This document shows, piece by piece, positions 10,305 to 22,018 of a DNA stretch of 64,000 nucleotides. Within the stretch, counting starts at the first letter, position 1. Each line of letters opens with the position of its first letter. Origin of the DNA: Acholoe squamosa (lineage: Eukaryota; Annelida; Polychaeta; Phyllodocida; Polynoidae); contig OX439043.1 of NCBI GenBank assembly GCA_949317995.1, positions 8,114,501 to 8,178,500 of the forward strand. Reading direction: 5' to 3'. The notes beneath the pieces are model-generated. The model worked only from the letters and a program-made list of their open reading frames with translations. It was not told the DNA's origin and searched no databases. Both the position numbers and the translations under genes were made by a program.

Positions 10305-13300
10305 TTAAAATGAAGGCAGCATGGCGATGAGAACGACAACTCCCATAAATAAGACGAAGAGGAAAAACGGTGTCAGAATGTTCCACACTGGCCACAAAGC
10401 GACAGTAACACTGAAAGTAAAAAAACAACTTTATGTAGTCTTAATATCTTCCAGGTGGGGGGAGGGGAAATGATACTTGAAAAGGGTTGGTATATAGCCT
10501 TGGGTGTTTGGAAACGATAAATGGATCAAAAGATGTGCAATCGATTATCCATGTCCCGATACATGTACATCAACATTACTTTGTTTTTCTGAAATGACGA
10601 TTGGGACCACTTTAATATAAGAGGTCCACAGCACTTAATTCGCCAGTAATATACTTCATGTACACAATATACCCTGCTACATCGTCCAATATGTTGGTTA
10701 TACTTGGCACGTTTAAACTCAAAGATGCTCATAATAACTTTGATTAACCAGCTAAGTACATTACAAAGACAACAAACAGAACTTACCATACAGCTCCTAG
10801 AATAAAGGCGGCAGTGGCAATAGGGATGGCAGCCGGGTAGTGTTGTTCCCAATTACTGGAGGGAATTTTGCGGTAGAATGAGAGGTAGATGATGAGGAAA
10901 CCCCCGATGACGACATTCAGTGCGATTAAACCGAATCCCAGCTTCAGCCACAGTCTACAATCATCAAAGCCGAACATGAGGTTCAAAGGTATGGGCGACA
11001 TTGAGTATAACAATACTATAGTGTCCTTAGTATAAGGCAAGACAAATGTTTTGGTGTGTTACTAGCTCAGTAAAATCCTTGGGATACAGTCCTGAACTGA
11101 AGTGGTTTCCTTTTTAAGTTATGTTGGTCTCATGCAGCAATGGCGCCCTGAAGAAGTATATGGGTTAAGAAGAAATAAACACAAACCTTTCAGGTCACTT
11201 ATACATGTACCATCGATAATCTAGTTTATGAGGGAGTTTCGAAGTATTTCCAAATGTCTGTACCGCTTTATTATGCCTTTATCAGGGGAAACTAATTTTT
11301 TGATATCATAATCATATAATAGACACAACTAAAAGAACAGAAGTATAATTTCAGTTGAAATTTATTTTAACGTATGTAGTTAACAATGATCACAACGTTT
11401 TGGCATATGTTTGCCTCATCAGTTGATCTTTTTTGACAGTTTTTCTGAATTTCTAATGACTTTAACCAACCTGCGGACTGAGGGATCATACAAGACAGCG
11501 GTCGGAAAGTCAGTGTAGTAGAAGACGGCAATGGCAGCCATCATCCACAGTACATTGTTGATGCTGTACGGAGATTCTGGCTTACGCTCCTTTTGTATCC
11601 GCTGTTCATTCTGACGGTAAGGATCCAACTCACCATCAGCTGGCGAAGAAAAATAAAAAGTTTTCCTTAAATAATATGATAATAATTTGTACTAAGGCCA
11701 CACCAAAAAAATGATTTGGGCTACGGATTTTGGTTTTGAAAAAATGGTGCGAGCGAGCGAATTTTTTTTTTTTTTAAAGATTTTTTTTGGCATCCAATGG
11801 ATGCTGGGAAATTGAGGCAAGCGAACAATTTTTTTTTTAAATTTTGCCAGACATCACAAAGAGAAAACTTGTAGAAACTGAAGCGAGCAAAATCCGTAGA
11901 CAAGATTTTTTTCAAAGAAAAAAAATTTGTATTTCCGAAAATGTGGAGAGGGCGATCCGTAGACCAACTTATTTTTTTGGTGTGGCCTAATTTTTATTCT
12001 GCTTAATTTCACCTGCAATAGCCCAAGGAAAATGCATTAAAAATGATATGCCAGATATAAAGGTATGGGAAGTTGCATGCTCAGTGTGCCTTTGCTGGTG
12101 CATTTAAAAGCCTAAAAAAGATATGTTGTGTTCAGGTAACGCTACCTACCCTAATTTTTTGGCCCTACCCTAACTTTTTTGGGACATTTTGGGGGAAAAT
12201 CACATATTTTGACACTTATCAAGACATTGACGTTTTTTTTCATGATCTCGCGCATCAAATTCATGTCGAGTAGGCGCAAAAATTTACAGCCGGTACAAAA
12301 AAAAATTTCAAAAAGATCCCTACCTACCTACCCTAATTTTTTTCAACTCTGTTACCTGAACACAACTATTTTTTTATGCCTTAAGATCTCAGATATAGAG
12401 TAGACTGCATATTGTAAGATTCGTGTCATGTCAAAATATCTATTAAATTAAAGAGGGGATTTTGTAGTCTTGGTTTAAGTTGACATGATTGTAAATCCAT
12501 CAGCACCGGGTAACACATTCACTACCGTAATCTCCCGCGTATAAGACGCGTCCTCTACGCCAAACAAAATGCTGGGGGGTCTTATAGCTTTCTCTCAAGT
12601 TGGGTGTGCGTCTTATACGAGGGGTACTTTTACTATAGAAATGTACTTATCTTACAAATATCAGCATTAAAATGTGCGTCTTATACGCGAAAATGCATGT
12701 GCTGAGTTTGGGGTGCGTCTTATACGCGCAACGCGTCTTATACGGGAGATTACGGTACTTGTCACAACCTCTAGTCATGGGTCTATGTCTATAATTATGA
12801 TTTTGTTGAAGACAGGGTGTTTGATCATAATGCAAGTCATCTCAAAACTGAACACATGAACCAGTGTCCGTGCTGTGGCTCACAGTGAGAGGCCATGATA
12901 GGCTATGCAAACCACACAGAGCAAAAATAACACTTATTAGTGATATTGATATGACACAACACAACAGGAAGAGTGAAGTACGATCAGGGCTTTTGACATG
13001 ATATTTTGCAATGGGCAAATTGCGCACTCATTAGCCAAAACAATGCGCCATTCTGTGAATTAATGGGCCATCATGTACCTTGGAAAATTGTGTATAGATA
13101 GAGAAGTTGATGATCTGGACACATGAATAATATATACGCTTCTTGCAAGATGCTTGCTGAAAAGAAGTTATTGGTCAGATTTATTTTTATGACAGAAAAG
13201 GGCTGTCTGTGCATCTTTCTTACACTCAAACTCTTTAAAAAAAATTTGGGCTCCAAGTTGGGGGATCGGCTTATGAGTCAATGCAGTCTAGGCTGGGAGA

Positions 13301-16195
13301 AAGCATTAAATGAGAGAAGGCCAATTATGCTAATCACATTTATGTTTTTCATATAATTTTTCTTCCCCAGATGTCTCAGACATTTGAAAAAAAAAGTTAT
13401 GGAAAATGCTACAATCGATTTCCTTAATGTGGAGACCGTTATCTTTCCAATGAGTGGTCTGCTACTTTTGTAGCACTCTTAGTATTAGCCCCAGGTCTCT
13501 GACAACGACAGAAGCATTTGTATGTGCCATTTTGCGCACATTTAGCCATTTAAATGTGCCATATAAGGTTTAAATGCGTGAATTACACACTGCGCGGTCC
13601 TGTCAAAAGCCCTGTACTAAACTATATAGACAGCAAATTTGTGCCTTTACATGGGTAAAAAGTGATGCTTGTGACGCAGGGGTTTTACAAAATGACTGAC
13701 GGCGGCACTATCAAAAGTTCCTAGTACATTGGCATATACATAAAATATGACGGAGTGACGCACCATTTTTCCTAAAAAAAGACGGTGTGATGTCCTAAAA
13801 ATTTTGAGCACCCATGTATAGGCACAAAATTAGTGAGTGGCAGTATCTTTTAATTTCGTGTGTGTGTGTGTGTGTGGGGGGGCTGGTGCCTTATTGGATT
13901 AAAAAAAGATTCTCGGGAGGGGCAAAATTCAAGGCTCCCCTTGAGCTATTTGCAAAATTTGGCCCATTTTGAGGTGTCAGTGTGGGGACAGGGACAAAAA
14001 ATTCACCCATTTTTAGTGAAAACGTCTGTGTACCAAGCCTTTTCAAGGCAAGGGGTACCCGGTACCAAAAAAATCCCAGACCCCTTTGGAAGGGAGGGTC
14101 GAAAAAGAAAAATTCACACATCCCGAAGTTGTTGAAAGATGACCACTCCCTTGGCTTTAGGCTTAGCCTTAGGTAGGCACTTACCTAGTTTTCAAGACTT
14201 TGTCCCATTCATTTTATCTTTTAAGCAATGGATAGATCTCATCAAAAGAAATGGATTTGCTATTTAAATGAAGTCTTTATGCCAAGTATAAGGGAAGTTA
14301 TGAATGATCAGAGACCCCAAATCGAACCCAAAATTCTGCCACTGTTAGGAGTTTAAATAGGGTCCAGATTTGTGATCAAGCATATCTGATACAGGAGTGG
14401 CTACATCTCTCAAATCATTATTTTGGACTATTTTCTTTTCATGTATGGAAGAGTTCCACATAAAAGGTTGAAAATCAATGTATCATATCAAAATTTAACA
14501 ATTTAAAGGGATTTTATCTTTTACCTAATAGCATCTGCGATTTAGCGATCTGACAGAATTGGCGCAAAATTATGGAGCTGATATGAGATCTTTAATCGGT
14601 CAGAATTTCAATTTAAATTGATGTAAAGACTTCATTTAAAACCCTAGACGTTTTCTAAACCATTTTTTTCTGTAGAAAGTGTGGGATCTATTCTCTTTTT
14701 TATGTGAGATTTGGCGTTTATACCGAAAAAATGCTTTCAAAGTTATGGGGTAACTTCACTTGGGGAGAATTGTCAACAGGTCATTACATGTCATGAAGTG
14801 AGGTAACAGGAGTCCAGACAATTCAGTTGATGATCCAGCTTTATTGTAAGATTGGCGTGAGAGTAATCAATACGGTATACAGTATGGTACTCGCCAGTCT
14901 GACCAAGCCATATCCTGGGGCCAAGGCACCTGAGTGTCGTAGGGTCTAGGTTTGGAGAAGAATAAGATTATCTGAGCAGGATCCGTCCAGCTTATAAAGG
15001 GGGAAAGGAGCTGCTCGGGGTGACTCATGCCTCCGTATTAGGGCATGTCCAGTGACTCAGTCTGGGGATGAGTAGCTCGGCCCCAGTCCGGTTAGATCCA
15101 GTCTGATCCGGATTTGGGGGGAGTGAGCTGCTCTCCAAGGTGAGTCACCTGGACAGATGGGCCTAGAGGTAGTGTATGAGTCATGCATTCCAGTGGGGGT
15201 TCACAGGTGGAGCCTGGGGGTTTCCACTGGGAGAGGGAGGGGGTGAGTGAGTCACTCTGGAGTGAGTGAGTCACTCAGCCCGGTAGGCTGAAAATAGGTA
15301 ACCTTGAGTTCTACAGGGGAAAGCTTGGTCAGCTTGGTTAGAGTATGGCGTTAATAATGATAATAAATAGAATAGTCCCTTGACAGAATGGGATGTTTAT
15401 TTGAATCAATTAATTCTCAAATAGATTCTTATTTAACCTCTGATCAATCCCTTTAAAATGAGTCCATGTTTGTAAATAGCTACACAATGAGCTTGCAAAG
15501 AAAGGAGGGTTTAGCACTCCCCAGTTTCAGCTTTATCACAGTTTCACACCTCCACTGCAGCAGAAGCATGCACTGGGGGTAGGTAAGTGCCTACCTTAGG
15601 GAGTGGTCATTATTTATCAACAGGGCAGGGGGTAGGGTGGTGGGTTTTTGCACGGAAATTTTTTACGTGCCCCTCCCCCTTCAACGGCAGATGCAGAAAA
15701 TTTTCGCGCCCCTCTAAAAGGCCCTCTTTGATCTATAGTAGCTCGTGGGCTTTTTTTGCTAAAAAGACGGTAAATTTTTTTAGCCCCCCCCCTCGCCTAG
15801 AGAGGGGTAAACATTTTTTTTGAGCACCCCCCCCCCTCAGGAGGGGTCTGAATTTTTTACGCCCCACCTCAAACCCACCAGCCCGCCCTGTTGATAAATA
15901 ATGATCACTTAATTAGCTGAGGCTCAGACCAGGCCCTCCCACATTCTCCCACAACTTGGCACAAGTCACAACAGACACAACACAAATTCAATCTTCCACC
16001 CTCGCTAAAACGCGAAAGAAAAACGCCTCTCCTAAAATAATAATAGAGTCTTCCACCCTAAAATTGGGTTTTCATAAATTTTGAAACATGTCAGAATAGA
16101 ATTGAACAAGACTCACCTCCATAAATCCCCTTGTACAGATGTTCTGCCACTTTTTGTCTTGCGCGAATACCTGCAGCTTCGTATCTGGACTCCAT
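10305..16195 (-). CDS. TMEM128: TMEM128 orthologue, four-pass membrane protein
   Basis: Four coding exons are read on the minus strand: 16117-16195, 11471-11639, 10787-10954 and 10305-10410. Introns have consensus ends (GTGAGT, GTTGGT and GTAAGT donors; CAG or TAG acceptors) and the frame is kept throughout, giving 173 aa. The human protein, as I remember it, is 165 aa. Four hydrophobic segments are visible: WMMAAIAVFYYTDF in exon 2, a long one around ALNVVIGGFLIIYL in exon 3, YPAAIPIATAAFILGAVW across exons 3-4, and FFLFVLFMGVVVLIAML at the end. The YPA.IPI.TA.FI block and the TPFFLF...FMGVV tail are hallmarks shared with vertebrate TMEM128. The family's molecular function is poorly known. 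The N-terminal 45 residues are polar and species-specific. Introns carry several MITEs. The promoter lies right of 16195 and may be shared with a plus-strand transcript. Confidence 0.9.
11388..11428 (-). ncRNA. Degenerate hammerhead-ribozyme-like hairpin
   Basis: On the minus strand, CTGATGA is followed by a GGC...GCC stem with an 8-base loop and then AAAAC, where GAAAC would be canonical. The flanks GATCA and TGATC pair as an outer stem. This is the hammerhead layout with the conserved G of GAAA changed to A, so activity is unlikely. It lies in the TMEM128 intron just after exon 2 and is probably a relic of a Penelope-like element, which often carry hammerheads. Confidence 0.4.
11695..11988. 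mobile_element. MITE, AGGCCACACCAAAAAAATGA termini
   Basis: The left end AGGCCACACCAAAAAAATGA with TTGGGCTACGGAT is mirrored by the right end ATCCGTAGACCAA...TTTTTTTGGTGTGGCCT. A second copy lies at 21012-21306 with the same internal order. No coding capacity. It lies in a TMEM128 intron. Confidence 0.7.
12109..12382. mobile_element. MITE, GTTGTGTTCAGGTAAC inverted repeats
   Basis: A perfect 16-bp inverted repeat, GTTGTGTTCAGGTAAC (12125-12140) and GTTACCTGAACACAAC (12351-12366), extends imperfectly outward to about 31 bp. The interior has repeated CTACCCTAA words. A remnant of the same family lies near 17278. Confidence 0.7.
12523..12757. mobile_element. MITE, about 235 bp, TACCGTAATCTCCCGCG termini
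   Basis: A complete copy in inverse orientation to the one at 670-906. It begins TACCGTAATCTCCCGCG and ends CGGGAGATTACGGTA, with the internal CGTCTTATACG words. It lies in a TMEM128 intron. Confidence 0.75.
12758..15597. other. TMEM128 intron 1, no further gene seen
   Basis: Ordinary AT-rich intron sequence. It includes a short GT repeat at about 13858-13876 and a G-rich patch near 15000-15280 with repeated GAGTGAGTCACTC words. No conserved reading frame is supported. Confidence 0.5.
15598..15910. mobile_element. MITE with ATTATTTATCAACAGGGC inverted repeats
   Basis: The left end GTGGTCATTATTTATCAACAGGGC is mirrored at the right end, GCCCTGTTGATAAATAATGATCAC. The interior is C- and T-rich. 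Degraded relatives with the same terminal words occur near 1030, 17235, 50080 and 54180. Non-coding. Confidence 0.6.
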
Positions 16196-16762
16196 TTTGG
16201 ATTATTCTAGCTGGTACCCAATGGCTGAGAGCAAACTAGGGTAACAAGTTACGTTCTCCTGTTCGGTGCGTTCGGGCAGCGGTTTTGCAAGGATATCTAT
16301 TGCATTATGGGAAGGGGTGACCTCGAACGCTAACTACACAATCTTAGCTTGTTCCCTCCACCCCCTTCCACCCCAGCCAGGTCTGGCTAGGTACCAGCCC
16401 TTAAATATGCTTGGAAGTGTAGTAAGTTGACTTGGGGATCAACATTGACCCACATGGAGCAGACCAATAGGGGGTGGCCTTACAAACCAGCATTGATCCC
16501 TCGGCCGTACTCCGAACGCACCGAGTGATTGGCTGAAAACGGAGGTGTGTCTCTTATTTTTGGCCAATCAGTATCGCCGCAAGACGTCACTGCATTTCTT
16601 GATCTCGCCCACAGGTTGCTGTTTGTGTATTGCGTCAGTGCAGACGTCGCCAGCACGGCCTTTAGGTGGAAATCCATCAACCAGTTTACTTGCTTTTTGT
16701 GGAGCTTGCCAGAAGTCGCGTGTCATTGAAGTTAACCAGTTGTGACGAGGTCAAGTTCATCC
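16196..16762. promoter_or_regulatory. Candidate bidirectional promoter and plus-strand untranslated exon
   Basis: The region upstream of the TMEM128 start is relatively CpG-rich. It carries CCAAT boxes on both strands (ATTGG at 16528-16532 and CCAAT at 16564-16568) and GACGTCA at 16583-16589. On the plus strand it ends in a good splice donor, CC|GTAAGT, at 16763. The first sideroflexin coding exon begins with only nine bases of untranslated sequence after an acceptor, so that gene needs an upstream non-coding exon. This could be it, 18 kb away, but that link is inference. Confidence 0.35.
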
Positions 16763-18925
16763 GTAAGTCAGACTTTGTATATGCTCAGAGTTTGTACAAG
16801 GGTTCTAAGTTACACAGTTCTGCAAACGATCCAGTTGTGTGTTGACAGTGAATCATGGTGCTCATTTGATTCACAGTGACAGTGTCTGGCACTGCCACTG
16901 GCACTGATGACTGGTACAGAATCAGACTGGGGTAGTGCACTGCCCCTGGACTGGTCCACTGTGAGTGCTACAGTGGGGTCATCCACAAATGACGTTATGG
17001 TGGAAGGGGAAGGGGGTGTATCAGACCAGGCATGATGGGATTAATTTTCCAACTACACTCAGCTTTGCTAAATTGGCAAAAAACATGAGGGGGGGGGGGG
17101 GGGTCAAAAATGGTCCAATTTAATAGCATGACATCATTTATGGATGGCCTCAGGGCCCAGGGCAATGGTAGGATGACAGCATGATGTCATGAACGTGGGG
17201 GGTGGGGAGGAGTTGGAGGCTGTTCAAACTTAGGGAGTGATCATTATTTAGGCCTAAACTTTGCTAAAAAAGAAAAGTCGTGTTCAGGTAAACAGGGCTG
17301 AAAAATATAAGGGTAGATCTGTATAGGTAGGGAAATTTTTTTAAGGCTTGCCGTTAATTAGCTGAGGCTCAGACCACTGCTGGGTACTCCTGTCTAAAAC
17401 CACTGCTCCTCTTCCTGTATTGGTGCACATAGGACATCACCCTGGCAGAACCAGCTGTATCTGTCAATGTACCAGTATTCCTGGTCCCTCGGACCTCCAT
17501 AGGGTAGACAATAGACATTAAAAACTTACATTAACCCTTCCAGGGTCGTTGATGCAGGAGTACATCATACCCATTGGTCGGCATGATGCACTGATGATGC
17601 AGTCATGGTGGAAGGGGAGGCAAAACTTCCAGACCAGACCTTACTGGAGAGGTGCACCATGGCTGCATTCATGCATCATGACGACCATGTCTTGCTTTAA
17701 AAGAAAAGACCACCTTTTTTTTTCATGTTGACTTATTTTGGTAGTCTTTGTGCTAGTATGACGTCACAATTAACCAAATGCAGCAGGTACTGCATTGAAT
17801 ATGGATGGAGGCTGTTGTAAAACATGTCTATGAATATAATACTGAAGTGCACAACATTGATTATATCAATAAGAAACCCTCTCCTGGGCTTTTTAATGTC
17901 ATTAATCAAAGAAAATTAACATCCATGGTCCAAGGAACTATATGAAAAGCATTTTGCTGTAATCTAGAAATGCTGTACAGTCACATTTCTGCTGCATTTG
18001 GTCAATTGTGACGTCATACAAGGCAGCAGAAAGGCCGGATGCTCTCCCTTATAGTAATACATATTTTAGTAAGGATGCCAAAATCTTGTTTACTAGTTAT
18101 GTGATTGACTAGACGTCAATCACATACTTATATATATACATAGACCGCTGCACAAAATCACATTGAAACAAAGAGAGATTCTGACAGACCTAGGAACAAA
18201 GAGGGAAATTTGGCCCATACTCTGTCTCTGTACACATTGGTATTGGTGTATATGTTTTTGGTATATAATATAGTTAAAGCTAGCCCATAGGCCATGTATA
18301 TGGTACAGCTAGCATTTACACCTTAGAAACAGAATAATCTCTGTTCTGGGTTGGTCACAGGTCAGCAGCTAAGAACAATAGCGGATTAAGGTATTTCTTC
18401 TAGCCTGCATGCACCAGTGGTCATTAACCCCCTCAGTGCCACATAGCAGCAGAAAATTATTAACCCTACAAGGGCATTGGACATAGAACATAGGACTCAA
18501 TCACACATAGGCCTAAGGCATGGACTTAACCATTTTTTAAATAAATCAACATGAAATAAGGGTGGTCTTTTCTTTTTTCCCCCTTAAAGGGCTAACAATG
18601 GATGCAGGACCACCACCAACTTTATGTCTCCCACTAGCCTCCCTGCTCCCCTATTCCCCTGCCTTCTTCCCATCTTCCCATCTTCCCATATAAACCTACT
18701 TTTCGAAGTTCCCTCTTAAGGGAACGGTCGTTTTTAATGAACTTTGTTGTTGGTGAATTTTTGTATGCACATGCCAACAATTTCTACGTCTACGATCCCC
18801 CCCCTCCCATTTATTCTATAATATTGCATTGGCCTCTTCTCTGCCCCCCCCCCATCTCCCACAGCCACCCATCCCCCAGACACCGTGGAGAAGATATGTC
18901 TAAATAGCTTTAGACAGCAAAATTG
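16763..18925. other. No gene recognised; dispersed repeats
   Basis: A member of the ATGATGCA palindromic repeat family lies at about 17545-17690 and G/C homopolymers near 17091 and 18846. Nothing else could be assigned. Confidence 0.45.
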
Positions 18926-18929
18926 GGTA

Positions 18930-18954
18930 GTTTCATCCCATGGGGACTCATCAG
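18930..18954 (-). ncRNA. Hammerhead-ribozyme-like core
   Basis: The minus strand reads CTGATGA, then a five-pair stem (GTCCC with GGGAT, loop CAT), then GAAAC, the conserved hammerhead core with its stem II. I could not find convincing stem I and stem III partners in the flanks, so this may be a fragment or an inactive copy. It lies about 830 bases downstream, in the same orientation, of the Penelope-like fragment at 19781-20520. Confidence 0.4.
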
Positions 18955-19463
18955 GCATCTGTTTGTGCAGTTATTGTGACAATTAAAAATTGCCAGTGGT
19001 CCCAAGCCCAGGGGCTTGATGTCATTCGGGAATTTCACTCCAGATTAGATCTTTTGTGGCTCCCCAGTGTTATTAACTCGAAAGAGTTATACGCGTCGGG
19101 TAAAAAATGGACCGATTCAGTGCCTCTTAACACAGAGAAAAAGTAAGACGCTTTTCCAGTCTATGTTAAATCCCATGAGAGATTCAACGTTCCTGCGTTT
19201 TTGGTACAGAGTGGTGCAAATAATTGATAAATGTTGATGAATTTGCCGTAATTCGACCCGTCCGCGCATCTCTTTTGTTACCATTTTTTTTTCAATTATT
19301 CAGTGTTATAATCTAGAAATATGATAAAGAATGGACAAAGGATTGATTTGAATCGATATGTATTATTAAAAACATAAAATAATTACGTGTTCGCCCTGTC
19401 CTTAATTCCCATCACAAAGCCGTGGTCGTGCAAATTGACCCAAATACCCATGGAAATTGGGTC

Positions 19464-19711
19464 GGGCATGCGCAGATAGAACCAAAATCCAACATGGCAG
19501 ACAGCGAGACGATAGACTTGTGGGGCTATAACAGTAAAAAGATAGGGTATATTCGATTCAATTCTATTGATATTGTCAAAGATACATGTATTATATTCAA
19601 AAAGCCATTAATTTCAAGTTAAATCGATAGTATATATCATTTCTCCCTCGAAAATGCTACTTCCGGCAAGGAGGGGTTGCGCATGCGCACAGAACATCAA
19701 AATCCAAAATG
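19464..19711 (+). promoter_or_regulatory. Two tandem promoter-like modules ending at an ATG
   Basis: Module 2 has ACTTCCGG (ETS type, 19659-19666), a perfect TGCGCATGCGCA (NRF-1 type, 19678-19689) and a CCAAAATGG (YY1-like) at an ATG (19709). The peptide there begins MVDSEKIARL. Module 1 repeats the layout: GGGCATGCGCAG (19464-19475), then CCAACATGG at an ATG (19494), with peptide MADSETIDL. The starts are 215 bp apart and the peptides are similar, so this looks like a duplicated TATA-less promoter plus start of a plus-strand gene. No clear donor or downstream exon was found, and a Penelope-like fragment follows at once. Confidence 0.4.
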
Positions 19712-19780
19712 GTGGACAGCGAGAAGATCGCTAGGTTGAAAGTCTCTGGTGTGCAAGCATGGGCGGGTCTGTCTTTCATT

Positions 19781-20520
19781 CTAAAAATAGAGATCGGGAC
19801 CTTGATACTGATTCTCCTCAGAGGGGGCGTCAGCTATATTCAACCCTAGAGGGACTTCAGTATGGAGCCTTTGAATCCAATTGAATTCAATCAGATTTCT
19901 GAGGTAGCCAGCCTTGTCACTCCCAGGGTGAGCATGTATGAAATCCACTATGGTTAGTTCCACATCATCCAATTGTTTATTGAAGGCTGAGTTTAGGTGG
20001 GAACCAATTGTGCTGGTTGCCACGTTTTGGGTGATGTTCCTGAAGTGTGTTCTGATCCGATCCATCAAGGGGCCCTTAGTCTGGCCTACATACATTCTCC
20101 CACAAGGTTGGCAGGTCAGACTGTAAATCAGGTTTGAACTCTTGCAGGAGACATTCATTTTTCTGGTGTATACCCATCCATTTGTCAAGCAGGTAATATG
20201 ACCAGTGATGTTTAGCCGGGGCAATATCTGCAATATTTGGTATTGCAGATGTTGGCATTCAAGCTAGGTCCTGTCTTAGGAGGAGGAGGTAGCTTAGCGC
20301 TGACTATGATGGACCCAATGTTTTTAGGCTTCTTTTACGTGGTTCTGAAGCCTTTGCCGTGTATTTTCCTAGTATGATAGGATTTTACCAACAGGTCCCA
20401 ATTTGACTTTACAATTTTACTCGGGCAGTCAGTGCCAGGTGAGTATGTTGTGATCAAATTGTGCGGATGGGCCTCCTTCTTGTTCACCTTGTCCACCAGG
20501 AGTAAGTCTGGTGGACTTAG
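19781..20520 (-). pseudogene. 5'-truncated Penelope-like element (GIY-YIG endonuclease end)
   Basis: The open part at 19781-20233 ends in a GIY-YIG nuclease domain: LIYSLTCQPCGRMYVGQT, then the Arg (DRIRTHF) and the C-terminal LGLNIADAPSEENQ. It is homologous to the end of the fuller copy at 60438-62255. The same frame can be followed leftward on the minus strand to about 20520 (HNLITTYSPGTDCPSKIVKS...) but meets an in-frame TAA after GKGFRTT (near 20340), so it is broken. The reverse transcriptase core is absent. These elements move by target-primed reverse transcription using the C-terminal nuclease. Near 20480-20521 the truncation point coincides with a short inverted repeat built on GTCCACCAGG and CCTGGTGGAC, followed by an A run. 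Confidence 0.75.
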
Positions 20521-20603
20521 TCCTGGTGGACAAAAAAAAAAAAAAATTCATACTAAACTATAAGCTGCTAGAATATAAGCTGCTCCTTATACATGATGAT
20601 TTA

Positions 20604-20830
20604 CGGTAGGCTGACAACTACTGTAAATCCTCGCATATGAGACACGTATTGTACACAGAAATTACATCATCTGCGTCTGGTAGGATTTACCCTAACTCAG
20701 GGTGCGTCTTATATGTGGGGCGTTTACATTACAGGACAGTACTAAAATGACCAATATATGACCCAGGTGCGTTCTATAAGGTTTACTTCAACTCAGGGTG
20801 CACCCTGTACACGAGGACTTGCGTTAACCT
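20604..20830. repeat. Degenerate MITE of the TACCGTAATC family
   Basis: Diverged copies of the internal words (GGTGCGTCTTATATG, CTGTAAATCCTCGCATATGA) and a TTTACGGTAG end are visible. No intact termini on both sides. Confidence 0.4.
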
Positions 20831-21011
20831 GTACATGATTGTTTCAGACGCAGGCTACAATGGCCTGGCTTGATATGAGCTTTCTAATGGTGAAAGAATC
20901 TTTTAAATCCGACCATTATAAGCAAAGATAGGGCCATTTAAGTGCAGATGTTTTATATTTGAGGTTTTTCCAATTTCTATTAAGTTGTGATGAAGTTTAT
21001 ATAGGAACCTT

Positions 21012-21306
21012 AGGCCACAACAAAATAATAAGTTGGTCTACGGATTTTGGTTTTGAAAAAATGGTGCAAACGAGCGAATTTTTTTAAGAATTTTTTGTCG
21101 TCCAATGGATTCATTCCTGGAAAAGTGAGGCAAGCGAATAAAATTATTTAAAAAAAAATTGCCAAACATCACAAAGAGAAAACTTGTAGAAAGTGAAGCG
21201 AGTGAAAAAATCCGTAGACGAGATTTTTTTCAAAGAAAAAAAATTTGTATTTCCGAAAATATGGAGAAGGAAATCCGTAGACCAACTTATTTTTTTGGTG
21301 TAGCCC
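21012..21306. mobile_element. MITE, second copy of the AGGCCACACC family
   Basis: The same order of words as at 11695-11988 (TCTACGGATTTTGG near the left end, AAATCCGTAGACCAACTTA near the right), bounded by AGGCCACAACAAAA and TTTTGGTGTAGCCCT. Non-coding. Confidence 0.65.
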
Positions 21307-21833
21307 TAGAATAATAAAATCAATATGGCCTGCGTGAGCAGGAAATGGCCTGCATAAGAATACAAGAAGCAGGCCACATTGGCCTGCGTTGACAAAAAGT
21401 TTTCGGCAACACTGTTGTTTACGGTAGGCTGAGAACTAAGCCAGACCAGGACCAGCTTTAAGTACAAGTGTATCAGCTGGTAGGGAGCTCTACCGGTAGT
21501 CTAAATGATAAGATATAACACGAGTCTCTAGTGGATTATTTTATCCAGAGCACGACGTGGCACACTAGTAGCAGTAAGGATTGAAGGTGTTTTGTGTGTT
21601 TGTGCTGGTAGAGACATGGGTGTACCTTTATATCTCTGGTGCTGGAATGGAAAATTTCATGAAGACCAGAGTCGTGCTCTCCCTACCCGAGCTCAGGTTT
21701 GAAAAGATGCTGTGCAAAAGACATGCACGCGGTAGTATGGAAAGAGGAGGGTTGGGGAAAATTGGGACAAATAAACCTTAAGTACTGTCGGATGCCTCAA
21801 GGCTTTGATATGATGAATCCTAGTACACCACTG

Positions 21834-22018
21834 GTGAGTGAGTGAGTAATAGATGTTTAACGCCATTTCGACAGCTAAGGTCATATTCATGGTGAGAACT
21901 ACATTACACAATTTCACAGAGGAATGTGTCAGTGCCCACGCATATATGCACCACACACATCTGAGGGGATAGGAAAGAGGAGAAATAGACCCTTTTAAGT
22001 GGGCTAGGGAAGCCCGAC
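21834..22018 (-). repeat. SINE-like repeat, copy 1
   Basis: On the minus strand it runs from TCGGGCTTCCCTAGCCCAC to a TTACTCACTCACTCAC tail. Other copies are at 28679-28868 (+), 30307-30488 (-) and 34597-34778 (+, different tail). The simple-repeat tail and dispersed copies suggest a SINE. I saw no convincing tRNA-type A and B boxes. Confidence 0.6.

Noticed and set aside
13860-14176. Overlapping frames near the GT repeat
   Set aside because: G-rich MITE-like sequence with frames in both directions and no recognisable protein.
16529-16745. Short plus-strand frames upstream of TMEM128
   Set aside because: No conserved domain; the region is better explained as promoter and untranslated exon.
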